Assembly: GCA_027605045.1 (NCBI GenBank)
Contig: JAQFWX010000032.1
Coordinates: 62,001-126,000, forward strand
Direction: 5' to 3'
DNA from: Phallus indusiatus
Lineage: Eukaryota; Basidiomycota; Agaricomycetes; Phallales; Phallaceae
Length of the DNA stretch: 64,000 nucleotides
This document shows, piece by piece, positions 24,182-34,938 of this stretch. Position 1 is the stretch's first letter, and each line of letters begins with the position of its first letter. The position numbers and the translations under genes are program-made. Under the pieces are notes generated by a model that saw nothing but the letters and a program-made list of their open reading frames with translations, was not told where the DNA came from and searched no databases.

Positions 24182-25642
24182 TCTTGTTTATATGAAAGGG
24201 ATAGAGAAAAGAGACGGATGAGGGAGAAGCTGGAAGTATCTGTGAGGGCAGGAATCAACGGCCTTATAAAGGTGCGGGTCCCGAGACCCAAAAAAGGGGA
24301 GTATTAATGATGGAAGATTAGATACCGGCATTAAAACCTCATATTCCCTCGTGAAAAGTCACGATCAATGACATCTTTACAGCAATATGTGCGATGATGA
24401 AACGGTAAAGGAAAAATACGCTCATCGGAATGCAGTGTTTGGCTTGCCAGTGGGAACAAACAAACAAACAAATAAACAGAGATGACTTTCACTCAACTAC
24501 CTGAAGTTTTTCGACAGGAAGAAAGAAAAAGTAGAATTGGGAGAAACTGAGAAATTGAGAAATTGATTTCCATGCCACGCGAGAAGGGGGAGCCGCAACG
24601 ATAATTATTCCTTACCGTTGCTTTGGGTCCCAGATACCAATAGTGGGGAAGGGCGCGTTTGTCGGAAACCGCTGCCTTGACTTAAGATTATGTCTCGCTT
24701 GTTTCCAAATGGCAAAATCCCAACACTCGATGGCGCCTTCCGACTAGTCGGGCCAACCAAAACAGTGGTAGACCATGGTAAACTTCCCCTTCGTCATTAG
24801 TCATCCATGGCTTCTGGGACCGGTGTCCGTCACTTATCGTTGAATGGTCGACCCGCCCATTGTCAATGCCAAAACCTTTTGATTCACGTCATTGCGTTTG
24901 TGTTTTTGAAAAAAAAATCTCTGGTCATGTGTGAAAATTGTGTTATTTTGGGACACACGGCTGAGGGCCTTCTCCTGCTCTGTTCGGATCATTGTTAGTC
25001 AGAAAATACTAGCATTTTTCGCATAAGCCTATTGTCTTCGCATAAATTGTGTTGTGATTTAAATCGTGAGCTCACCTGTTTAGCAGCTCTCGTAAATCAA
25101 AGGCTCGCAGTTTCATAATTCATGGTTCATCTGAACAAACTCCGTGCCATGCTCCTTATCTGATAAACAACGAATCATCAATCCGAAGAAACCCAGTGCC
25201 CAGAGCTTCTCAAATTCCCTAATTCAGTTGGTACCGGTAACTTCCTATGTGTGAACTCGAGACGGTTAATACAAGCACCGCCGCAGTGCCATATTTCACT
25301 TGCAAGAAGATCTGTCATAATCTTCCATATGATATATTCCCTGAAATGTATGTCGGACGTTCACAGAATTTGATATTAATAGCACGTTAAATTTCAGCGC
25401 GGTTTGAATGATTTTGAAGCTTCGTGGTTGCTGTGTGACTGGATCACATGCCGTCCAAGTCCGCAAAAATAGGAATCCCAATGAAAACCGAAACGTTATT
25501 ATGCTCCTCTATCGCGTTTGATAGCAAGAACTACGGAGCATTTAGGATGGCTAATCAAAGTAACGTTACTCCGGCGTGAAATGATGTGAAGGGGACAAGT
25601 TGACAGTCACCGAGTTTATTAACCTTCTCGCACCAAGTCTAT
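24182..25642. promoter_or_regulatory. Promoter of CDF copy 2, then intergenic DNA
   Basis: Upstream blocks matching copy 1: TGCCACGCGAGAAG near 24571-24584, CTTACCGTT...TTGGGTCCCAGA at 24612-24636, and AACAGTGGTAGACC near 24761-24774. AAAC/AAAT microrepeat at about 24459-24477. The rest (24850-25640) shows no supported gene. Confidence 0.55.
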
Positions 25643-28600
25643 CTACTCTGAGAGAAGCTCAACATTTTCAGTTACCCAATAGGAAGCGTTCAGGTCTTTT
25701 TCCATGTCTTCCTCTTCCACAAGCGGAGACGTTCCTGGCGGGGATGAACTCGCTTGTATGGCAAGTCGAGTTTCAATTTCATCATTCAATAGCATCTAAA
25801 AATATTTTTTACGTCAGTTCTTTTCGACACAGTTCACACCAGAGTTATCTTATCATTTGCTCCAGTTTTCTAGCGAACAAAAAGAAGTCTTACCATGCGT
25901 CTTTTTCCCAGAATATTTGAAAATTGCCCTAGTCTCTCCATCGAAGTCATATTCACCAATGTACTGACATCTGTATGACGAAGCAACAAGGCGGCTGCGT
26001 AAATATTCATTCCAGGAATACAAGAAATATCTTTCTCATCCTGTGTAGAAGTGGAGCCAAGTCAAATAAGCCATGCGTCATGAAGCGTAATAGTAAACGA
26101 CGTGCCTGCGTATATTCATCGGACAACCATTCCGCATTTAAGGCGCCAATCTCGTCGCCTACAAGCCTGGCAAATTTAGCAGCCTCCAAAACATCTCGAG
26201 CATAAGCGTATTTCACAACTGTACTAGGTAATTTAGCTGTCTTTTTTTCATTTACCGTAGACGGAATCATTTCCATGACTGTTAACAGTTTTTTTAAAGT
26301 CTTTATAGCTTTGATAGTCACTGGCGAGAAAGCATATGGTGTCAGATTCCCCTCAGTTAACCGTTGAGGACGCAACGCGGTTTTTGAAGAAAATGCCTCG
26401 AACACGACCATAATAAGCTCGAATCTCCAGGAAAGTACAGCGAGTCGGTCGGCCAGTTTCTCTTTTGAGAGATGAAGAGAGGACAAGGGCACATAAAGTA
26501 AGACAGCATCCACCCCGATAATGAGATCAGCACCGTGAGTTTCACTGGTCTCGCGCTCGACAAGGTCAACACGACATTCCAATTCCAGATGTTGCAACAA
26601 AACCGTTTTCTGTAAAACATTCATAGATGCAATATACTTAAGATTAGTGGCAGGACATGACCAATTCGAAGGTAGTAAAACTGTATTGGCATCGACGATT
26701 TCTGGGGGTATTTCCCTAGGAGGAGATGAAGGTCTATTTATTGACTTTTCTTCGACTGGTAGCGGTGGCGAACAGACCGGAGGTTCGGAGTTACCAGAGT
26801 TAAATTTGTCTCCAGCACGAAGATGGAGAAAGTCGGCGAGAGCCAATTTTGCTGAAGGAAGTCCCTGTTTCCAAGGACATTTCAAATTAGAAGGAGAACT
26901 TCCGTTATCAAGAATATTGCCTGTCGACTTCGCGCCGAAGGGAATATAACCAAAGGAGGAAACTGAATTTCTGAGGACCGCCTTTTTCCCTTGTTGGACA
27001 CAGGAGGAATCGTGCAGACCGATTTCGCCACATTCGATATAAGGACATTCACTATTCCTGACTCTATTAACAACCTCACAATTTTGGGAAGGAGTGCGGT
27101 GGTTGTTGTCTATTTCAGGACTCAGGAGGTGCGGCCGCGGTATGTTTACACCTGCTATGGCCTGACCCGAATTAGCGGACTCCTTTTCATCGTCTACCAC
27201 CGATGAGAGTGCTATGCGTAGCCTCTTGTTAGACTTCCCGGTTAGGACCGGATCTCCAAACCTTTCTTCGTTGTCCTCATCCATATTGACATTTTCCGGA
27301 GTTGTACCATTCGCCATTTTTTGACTTTGTTCTGCTGGAAATGAAGCATGAGCTTTTCGCCTGTCGACGTGAGTTAGTATTATGTCATAATCGCCACCAA
27401 AGGTATTAGTAAATTTCATCGAGGGATCATCCTCATGCTCTACATTAGTATGTGTCTTGCTCTGTTTTTCCAAGAGGGACACAATGTCCTGAATGCATGC
27501 TCCACTTGAGGCGTCTAACTCGGGTGCAGTTGACGGGAAGAATGAATTTGTATTGGAAAGTTCTTCGGTGGTTGGGACCCGAGACCCAAAATTAAAAGGT
27601 CTAGTGGGGATGGCATCACAAGACTTTTAAAAGGTTTGTAAAATGGTAATACCTCCAGGATAATTCGATGTTTAGTGATTGAGTACCAGAAACTTTTTTC
27701 AGCGCGAGAACCGAGACAGTGGGTTTGGCCTCTGAACCGGCGTTGGTCGGGGCACAAGTGAGAGACGGTGGAGTATTCGGTAGAATTGGGCAAGAAGGAG
27801 AAGGTGGATGTATGGAAGGATCCTTCATTCTGGGGACTAGAGAGAAAGTGGCCAATTATGTTAGATGTCAATTGGCTGCGATGGGAGAGTACTATACCTT
27901 CCATCATCAGCGTCTCCTTCTCTTCCAATCGCTCGGATAGAATCCAATCTTCAGGAGATTCATCATGAACCGGAGCGCACACTGTCTCGATCAATGTCCG
28001 AAGCCTTTCGGACGTCACTTTAGGTTTGATAGATGTTACTGACTGCTCCGGTTGTCTGGTGCTTAGAGAATGAACTACACGACTCCTAGACGGCTGTCCT
28101 AGAGTTGACGATGGAACCTCTGGATGAGAAGACTGGGGTTCACCCGAGTCAGAAGATGGTATTGCATCTATGCCAGGTAATAGAGGTGATAAGAATTCGC
28201 AAAGGCTAAATTTGTTGTGCATTCAAAATAATGCTTCCATAGTGATGAATGTTCACATACTTTCCTGTATCGTTCCTGCCGTGCTTAGCAGAGTCTACTC
28301 CTGGATGCAAGACGCGAGGAATTAAATACTCATCTAGAAGGCATTAGTCGGGATAGAAATCGAAATTAAACTAGCATACCCATTTTAGGCGTGGGAGATT
28401 CATGAGGGGGCGTTAAAGCGAATAGTTCATCGAATTCGGTCGTTTGTGAACTATTATCCAGGGAGGGTGTGTCTGAAAAAGCTTCGGAAAAAGTAGCTGT
28501 TTCGAGGTTCACCATTAGAAGGTAATATTTAACCGCCAGAGGATCTTTTCACGTACTCCATCCATTAAGAACCTGCATGTGCTTCTTCGAAATTTCTTCA

Positions 28601-29594
28601 TCGTCATCGAGCAATTCAACCTTTTTGATAAAGCCTAAAGTCTCCATCTCTAAGGGCCTTAAAAGTCTATCTTGAGAATGAGAGATCGTCTTAATAGGAA
28701 AAATAGGTGGTGACATGTGTAATCGGCAGTCGCCGTATGGGGGTGATTCATCGCGCAGAAAAGTTCTGAACGGATGAGTATGATGACGATAGTCATCAAT
28801 CGGAGGAGGACATGCAACATGACTTATGAGATGTACTACATGTTCATGCATCTCTTTCTCAATTGAAAACCGGACGCCTCTAACAGGAGAAATGTTAGTG
28901 AAAGAGTGCAAATTGCATGTCACTCACAAGAGAGAATCTTGATTTTTTTCGGTAAAAGCTATTGGTTCAATATAACACTCGGATACAGTTCCCATATCAA
29001 AAGCATTCAGTAGCTCATGTGATGCTGAAACCATCTTTGTATGGTTTGGTGCTAACTTTCCTAGTTCAGGCGTTTGAGAAATGGCTCGGCGGGTCAGTAT
29101 GGTGGACATTGGTTCCCAGACAAGATCATCTAAAACCCATCAAAATCAAAACTATCCTGGAAGCAAAGTATCTTATCCTCACGATCCTCTTCAAAACCGA
29201 AGCAACAAGTCGTAGGGCCCTTGGTGGACGCTGACAAACCACCAAGAGTGTCCATCAAAAAGGTTCTTGCTTCTGTATCAACTTTCCATGTTTCATCAAA
29301 TGGAGGCAGTTCTTTGACACGAAATAAGGAACTGAATGCGTCCAAAGGTTCGACAGGAAGAGCGAGGAAGGTCGGGTCGCGTAAGGGAACCACATCGAGA
29401 CTTTCTGAAAGTAACTGAGGGAGGGTAATGTAGATGAGACAAAGATAAACCCAAAAATGCGCAAAACCTGAAAAAAAAAATACCTCGGAGACTTCGGATT
29501 GAGAGTGGTCTATATAGTTTTTTGTTAGATGTTTCAGAGCGTAGGGCAACAGCAGTTGTCGTATATGAATTCTCAGCAATAGCTCTCGATCCAT
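25643..29594 (-). CDS. Large XPF-like/HhH protein, possibly Zip2/SHOC1-type meiotic factor
   Basis: Long multi-exon gene, tentatively one unit. The N-terminal exon starts MDRELLLRIHIRQLLLPYAL, then PLRDPTFLALPVEPLDAFSS, a region rich in Pro, Ser and acidic residues (RGVRFSIEKEMHEHV, LLDDDEEISKKHMQVLN, MHNKFSLCEFLSPLLPGI) and a long unstructured middle. The largest exon (about 26,050-27,480) carries SMNVLQKTVLLQHLELECRV then DLVERETSETHGADLIIGVD and LADRLAVLSWRFELIMVVFE. This resembles an XPF-nuclease-fold core with ERE in place of the catalytic ERKxxxD, so it is probably inactive. A downstream exon, ISCIPGMNIYAAALLLRHTD, looks like a helix-hairpin-helix. The last exon ends TENVELLSE, TAG 25643-25645. 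XPF-like core plus HhH in a long disordered protein is the layout of Zip2/SHOC1, which helps form meiotic crossovers. Identity is inference. The gene could also be two genes; junctions around 28,230-28,560 are uncertain. Confidence 0.5.
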
Positions 29595-29875
29595 CAAAAA
29601 TTCCTTAAGAAAAAAAAAGAACTCAAAGAATATAAAGCATGCAACCCAATGCAGATAAATAAGCAATTCGAACAGTGGTAAAAGGCAGAAGTGAACACGA
29701 AAGCATGCAAACTTTACCTAAGCAAGGACTCGGAAGCTTGCGCCACAACGGTGACTTAGAAAAAATCTGAGACTTGATGCTCAATCTCGAGCGTTACAAT
29801 CGTCGCTGTCAAGTCTGAGATATATCCGGCTTAATTTAAAACAATATTTTACTATGTACAATACTACAAGGAACA

Positions 29876-32116
29876 TTAAGCAAAAATTTCATAAGGGGTC
29901 CAAATAGGAATAATGGATCCTCCGTTGTCGATCTCAACCCAACGTGGATGCTGCCCAACCTTGTTATTTTGCCAATCAAAGGCATAATCCCAACCTAAAC
30001 CATCAACGGCCAGTTTGCATAAATTAGATCTACGAAACAAAAAAGATTTAGTAGGTAACCATATAAATAAGCAAATCAAATCAACATACGTAAGTGTGCA
30101 TATAGTCGCCTGTGGGGGAACGAACTGAAGCTGACCATCGTCGTCAGACCTCCATGCTCCGGACATCAACGCCCAATCCACAATAACACCCCTCGTCTCT
30201 CTGATTCTGCCGGCCTCAGCTCTGTTATTCCACTCGGACTGGACATACTCTTGCGTTGGTGCCAGATCCCGCAGTTCCTCGAATTGACTCGCTCCGAGCA
30301 TATATACAAAGGGATATAGGTTTTCGTCGTCGTACAGCTGCGCTAGGGTATCATTGGATATAAGGGTATCAATGAATTCAAACGAAGCATCTTTTGAATC
30401 TGAAGCGAGATATATGAACGGGGGATGCGATGGTTTTACGGACGGCTCTGTGAGCCATGTGTATGATTTCCAGACGGCATCAACGTACTCCTTTGCTGGT
30501 ATTTGTTTTTTCGGCAAAAAGTTGTACCGCCAAGACATTGCGCCTCGATCACCTCTACGTATATGAACCGATAGATATTGTGTTGCGCTATTATCTGAAT
30601 TTATGAAGTTAACACGAACTTTTAATAGCATGTAATAAACATACTCATTTGAAGAGCCAGCTGGGTAACCTCATCCCGCGTTTTTTGAATTAAATCTTGA
30701 TTAATCTTACTTGGTCGGATGAATTGCGAAATGGATTCAGCAGATCGGGAATATAAAGGCTTTTTACGTTCTACGGTCGATTTGTGACTATAAATGACGG
30801 TTCAGTAACCGAAAGAAAAGTAAACTTCGTTTACATACGAATCTTCAAACTCATCATCGAATCCGTTTGCGAAATGTATATAATTTATCCGGGCCGAGGT
30901 AACCTTGAACATTAATTAGGAATTCTGAAATTCAACATAAACGATTCTCTGCGTACCCAATGCCTGTGCGTGATTAACCCACCGAAACTGAAAATTATCT
31001 AAATGGAACTCACCTGGCTGTCCTCGGGCAAGAAACCAGCTCTAATCAAAATCAGAGGAAATTAAAGAATATGTTTTGCAGCAAAGGTATATTAAAAACT
31101 AACCCTCAGGAGGAGGTGGAGCACAACCAGGTTCTGGGCCAGGTTGGGTCTCTGAAAATGGAAGAAAGTGGTCTGACCAGCGACCTCTGTTCCAATTTTT
31201 GTCATACACAAAGAAGGTACGATTTCTCTGATGAGATTATATCAGAGAGAGTACGATGGATCAGAGAGTCGAATGAATCACCTCTCGAGCGAAGGCTGAG
31301 ATAATCGCAATGTGGGCCAGATCTGCCATCAGACCGACTGAACCGTCTAAAATATAGGTGATCGTTGACGAGCATATTGGCGGGTTAGAGGTTGATTTCT
31401 TAAGGATGGTTAAATTTGGCGTTCAATGGTCAAGAGTCATATGTATTTACCTGGTGAAGAACATCAAGTTCGGCTCCAGGGTGAGTATCCCAGTAGGGAA
31501 CGTAAGGCTTCATACGAGGGTCACGAACAACTTTCCAGCATTCTGCGAGATATTCATTGGTGGTCAGAGGAAATGAAGAATAGTTGGAATAATCAATAAC
31601 GGTCGACGTGTTGAATCGCGCTTTGCTTTCGTCGTCAAGAGTTTGTAGTCTGATCGCAGTTCTGTTTACGCCCATGTACTCCAGTAATGTACTTTTTCGT
31701 TTTGCTGACGCGAATATAAGAAAGATTAATATTATAACGGTTCCGCCGCCAAAAATAAGTCCAAAGGGTATTCGCTGTGCACGAACCACAAGTTTCTGCA
31801 AGTTGGAAGCGTCCCAAGATGGTTTTCGCTGTCGATTGGCATTATCATCCTGGACTGATATCGGAATTTGCTCCTGGTGCAATAGTGGATGATTTTGTAA
31901 GTCGATGTCATCGAATTCGTCCTCGTTTTCGTTTTCTGAAATCGGCTCGTTGACGGGAATTACAGCTGTTCTTGTCCGAGGAACTGCACGTCCTTCCTCC
32001 AGCTGTGCCGTTTTACGCGAAAAGGGTGTTCTCGGTGTCAAACCTGCAGAATCCAAGTCGGCATAAACTTCTACATTCGAGCTATAGGCTTCAACAACAA
32101 TCGGTTTGGGAGGCAT
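29876..32116 (-). CDS. Type II membrane fucosyltransferase-like protein
   Basis: Probable Golgi glycosyltransferase. It starts MPPKPIVVEAYSSNVEVYAD with an acidic cytosolic tail, then one membrane helix (FGLIFGGGTVIILIFLIFAS) at about residue 118. The luminal part contains DGSVGLMADLAHIAIISAFA, NRTFFVYDKNWNRGRWSDHF, a Pro/Cys-rich GCAPPPPE, and the key motif SVHIRRGDRGAMSWRYNFLP. HIRRGD is the GDP-binding signature of alpha-1,6/alpha-1,2 and protein O-fucosyltransferases. The C-terminus is LAVDGLGWDYAFDWQNNKVG to PYEIFA with the stop at 29876-29878. Eight or so exons. The donor sugar and acceptor are not predictable from sequence; many fungi carry such genes of unknown role. Confidence 0.65.
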
Positions 32117-32292
32117 GGATGAAAATAGTGCACGTGATCGACATCGTCAAGGTAACTAGTCTGCTAACCAAGGTACCAACGCGGGTGAGATCCTCCTGCA
32201 GAGGAAGAAAAGTTTCCTGTAATGTTCCATTGACGTCTGGAAACAGGAATGTACAAATTCTCAAACAAATATGAACAAAAAAAGACACCCTA

Positions 32293-32370
32293 GCCCCACG
32301 CGGGGGTCGAACCCGCAACCTTGAGATATCAATTAAGAGTCTCACGCTCTACCGATTGAGCTAGCAAGGC
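32293..32370 (-). tRNA. tRNA-Lys(CTT) with 6-nt intron
   Basis: The minus strand reads GCCTTGC (acceptor), TAGCTCAATCGGTAGAGCG (D arm), TGAGA CTCTTA then 6 extra bases then A TCTCA (anticodon arm), and GCGGGTTCGACCCCCGC (T arm). It ends GTGGGGC pairing with the 5' arm through four Watson-Crick and three G-U pairs. Anticodon CTT at positions 34-36. The extra ATTGAT (or TTGATA) falls after base 37, the canonical nuclear tRNA intron site. T-stem and T-loop are perfect. The base after the acceptor is T. Confidence 0.88.
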
Positions 32371-32446
32371 GCACACCCACGTGGTACAATCACGCAATTA
32401 TATACAGGATCTAATTGCCTCCATAGCAAAGTACATAGTGACTTCT

Positions 32447-33621
32447 TTATATTCTGTTCAAAAATTCAAAGATACTGTCAACGACCTCTTTTGGTCTTTC
32501 CTGCTGAACCCAATGACCAGCTCCCTTTATGAATTTACAACCTTCATTTCCAGGGGCCATTTTGGGACACGCAAGTCTCATACGGTCCAGTTCTCCTGGT
32601 GAATTATACCTGCCCCAGTCCTTTTCCCCGCAAACGAAAAGAACCGGGACATCAATTAGCTTGTTCATGAATGGAAAAAGTTCGACTTGAGGGATAATAC
32701 GATAGTTATAGAAATTCAGACCGCCTTGGAAAGTCGTCCGCCCGTACTCTCCAGCGAAAACGGCGAGATCTTCTTCAGTGAGCCATGGAGGAGCCACGGA
32801 AGGCGTATGAGGCAAGACGACTTCGGGCATAGATTTGTCGACTGGCATGACATAATACTCGGGTAATTTGGCGAGTTCAAACGCAGACCATTCTTTCAGA
32901 GGCTTAGGATCGTTGTGAGACCAGTCCGCGCTCTTCATGTGAAAGTAGCCTAGAAAGAAAGAATGAAGGCCCTGTGCAGGGTTCATCATGTCTCTGTTGG
33001 CTACTAGAGAGGGGTCGCAAAAGTACTCGGCATAGTGTTTACGTGCTGGCGACAGGGAGCGTAGATCAGATAGAATCTGTGGTATGTTCGGTGCCGGCGA
33101 GGACGACGGTAGCAAGTTGGATCGAGGGGGACCGGGAAAGGGTGCGCTCATGATGACGGCGGACTTGAAGAGATCAGGCCGGACGAGGGCGCAGTAGGCA
33201 GCGACGCGACTCCCAAAGTCATGGCCTATTATCGAACGGACAACGCTATATCCCAGACTGTATGCAAGGGCAATGACGTCTGTCACGAGGTTGAACATCT
33301 TGAACGACGCTGTGTCCGCAGCGCTCCACCCCGTTGTCCGTCCAAAGCCTCGCAAGTCTGGCGCGACAACATACGCATCCAGCTTACTAGCCAGTGGCAG
33401 CATAACGTGTCGATATGAATACGCGCTTTGACTTGTTCAACCTCCATCTCGCAAGCAATAAAGACGACGACAACTCACATTTCTGGAAACCCGTGCAGTA
33501 AAATCAACAACGGCTTTCCTTTCTCTCCTGCTTCCAAGACATGCATGTCCAGCCCATTCACATCCGCTATCATTCGAGAGCGAATGCCATCTGGGAGATT
33601 CAATGGTAATAACGTCGCCAT
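32447..33621 (-). CDS. Alpha/beta hydrolase, epoxide hydrolase type
   Basis: Soluble-type epoxide hydrolase or related alpha/beta hydrolase. Two exons, split just after LLILLHGFPEM. I take the start at MATLLPLNLPDGIRSRMIAD (33619-33621). An upstream Met (33699) would overlap the divergent phosphatase gene. Motifs: HGFPE oxyanion loop, SYSYRHVMLPLA, PDLRGFGRT, nucleophile elbow GHDFGSR (Asp), a cap domain around WSHNDPKPLKEWSAFELAKL, ELFPFMNKLIDVPVLFVCGE with the Asp of the acid position, and GAGHWVQQERP (catalytic His). These fit an Asp-nucleophile epoxide hydrolase. About 345 residues. No signal peptide, so intracellular. Substrate unknown. Confidence 0.85.
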
Positions 33622-33686
33622 CAAGTAACCTATCACTTGGGCGTCTCCCAATTCGACGTCTCCTCTCCGCCAATTCGCTCGTTCAT
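33622..33686. promoter_or_regulatory. 65-bp divergent promoter between epoxide hydrolase and tyrosine phosphatase
   Basis: The preferred start codons of the two divergent genes are only 65 bases apart. No TATA box was seen. The pair probably shares control elements. Confidence 0.5.
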
Positions 33687-34847
33687 ATGCCTCCTCCATC
33701 TTGGTTACAGTCGGCGACTCAGAAATCAGCCTTATCGCTCACCCTTCATACTCTCGATTACCGCGAGCAACAGCGACAACTTGCGCGACTGGGCCAGGAT
33801 TCATTCGTAACCTCAACATCGTCGTCCGCGTCCGCGTCCACCTCAACTGAATCATCGTCAGGAATTCCAGCCTACATCAGGGCGCATTACTCGTGTGCAG
33901 TTGGTCAGCTCCCCGCGCATAGACACAAGAATCGTTATATTGCTTTGGAGCCGTATGATCGGACAAGGGTGAAAGTTCCATCCCGTCCAGACGGTCTCCT
34001 TGGCAACGACGATGCTGACGACGCCGATGACGAAAGGTACATTAACGCGAATTGGGTACGCGAATTATGCGGAGGAAAATACTGGATTGCATCGCAAGCA
34101 CCACTGCCAAACACGTTCCATGCCTTTCTGACCCTCTGTATGACTCGCGCCTCACCACATCGACAGCGTGTCCACACGATCGTTCAACTCACTATGCCTG
34201 TTGAAAACGGCCGAAGAAGAGCCCATAAATATTTCTCTCCTCAAATCGAGAATTTTATTGTTCCCCCAGAATCGGACTGCGATCCAGCTCTCCCCAGTAT
34301 TCATGTTCGCGTCGAATCCGAGGAAGACCTTCCTGATGCTCGATGTGTCCTGACTGACCTCCGCCTCAGATGGTATGATCAACAACAACAGCAACCCATA
34401 GGTCAAGAATTCCAAGCTACCCATCTACTTTACACAGGCTGGCCAGACTTTGGCGTCCCGTCTGACAATGAATCCATCCTCAACTTTGTTCGTCTCGTAG
34501 AACGGGTGAACAACCGACATCTCAACGCTATACCTTCAGAACCCAACATCAGTCCTCCACCATTGATTCATTGTTCAGCAGGAGTAGGCCGCACAGGATC
34601 TTTCATCGCTCTTTCTTCCGTTCTTCGAGCTTATTCCCTTTTAACTTCCCACCGATCCGCATCCAACCCGTCTTTTCCGCCGCCATTACCAACATCTCCA
34701 CTTGGTCCACTGTCTTCAAAGTTCAAAAACGACATCGTAGCTCATGAGATTGATGCCCTGAGAGAACAACGTCAACGGATGGTCGAAAGAGACGAACAAG
34801 CGACATGGGTATATCAAGCTCTCATTGACGCCTTTAACGGTTTATAA
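33687..34847 (+). CDS. Classical protein tyrosine phosphatase (PTP)
   Basis: Intronless gene of 386 codons for a phosphotyrosine phosphatase; start MPPPSWLQSATQKSALSLTL. Motifs in order: HKNRYIALEPYDRTRVKVP (the KNRY loop that contacts phosphotyrosine), DDERYINANWVRELCGGKYW and IASQAPLPNTFHAF, YTGWPDFGVPSD (WPD loop with general acid Asp), and HCSAGVGRTGSFIALSSVL, the HC(x)5R active-site P-loop. The Q-loop helix reads LREQRQRMVERDEQATWVYQ, where the usual Gln-Thr pair after MV is replaced by Glu-Arg, though a Gln follows. The N-terminus has a Ser-rich stretch near residues 37-60. Substrates unknown; yeast relatives act on MAP kinases. Confidence 0.93.
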   Translation: MPPPSWLQSATQKSALSLTLHTLDYREQQRQLARLGQDSFVTSTSSSASASTSTESSSGIPAYIRAHYSCAVGQLPAHRHKNRYIALEPYDRTRVKVPSRPDGLLGNDDADDADDERYINANWVRELCGGKYWIASQAPLPNTFHAFLTLCMTRASPHRQRVHTIVQLTMPVENGRRRAHKYFSPQIENFIVPPESDCDPALPSIHVRVESEEDLPDARCVLTDLRLRWYDQQQQQPIGQEFQATHLLYTGWPDFGVPSDNESILNFVRLVERVNNRHLNAIPSEPNISPPPLIHCSAGVGRTGSFIALSSVLRAYSLLTSHRSASNPSFPPPLPTSPLGPLSSKFKNDIVAHEIDALREQRQRMVERDEQATWVYQALIDAFNGL

Positions 34848-34938
34848 ACGATCCCATTCCCCAAAGACTGTACTTATTACTTATAAATTGTACTCTTGTT
34901 ATTATTCACGCAAATGCAGTTTTTATATTATTATTATA

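Noticed and set aside
26007..26060. C-terminal end MRKIFLVFLE as the true end of the XPF-like protein
   Set aside because: A helix-hairpin-helix-like block and two more exons continue in another frame downstream, so this is read-through into an intron or exon in the wrong frame.
24275..27590. GACCCAAAA-type motif recurring at about 24,283, 27,580 and in the transporter promoters
   Set aside because: Too short and in unrelated contexts; only the promoter copies have extended matches.
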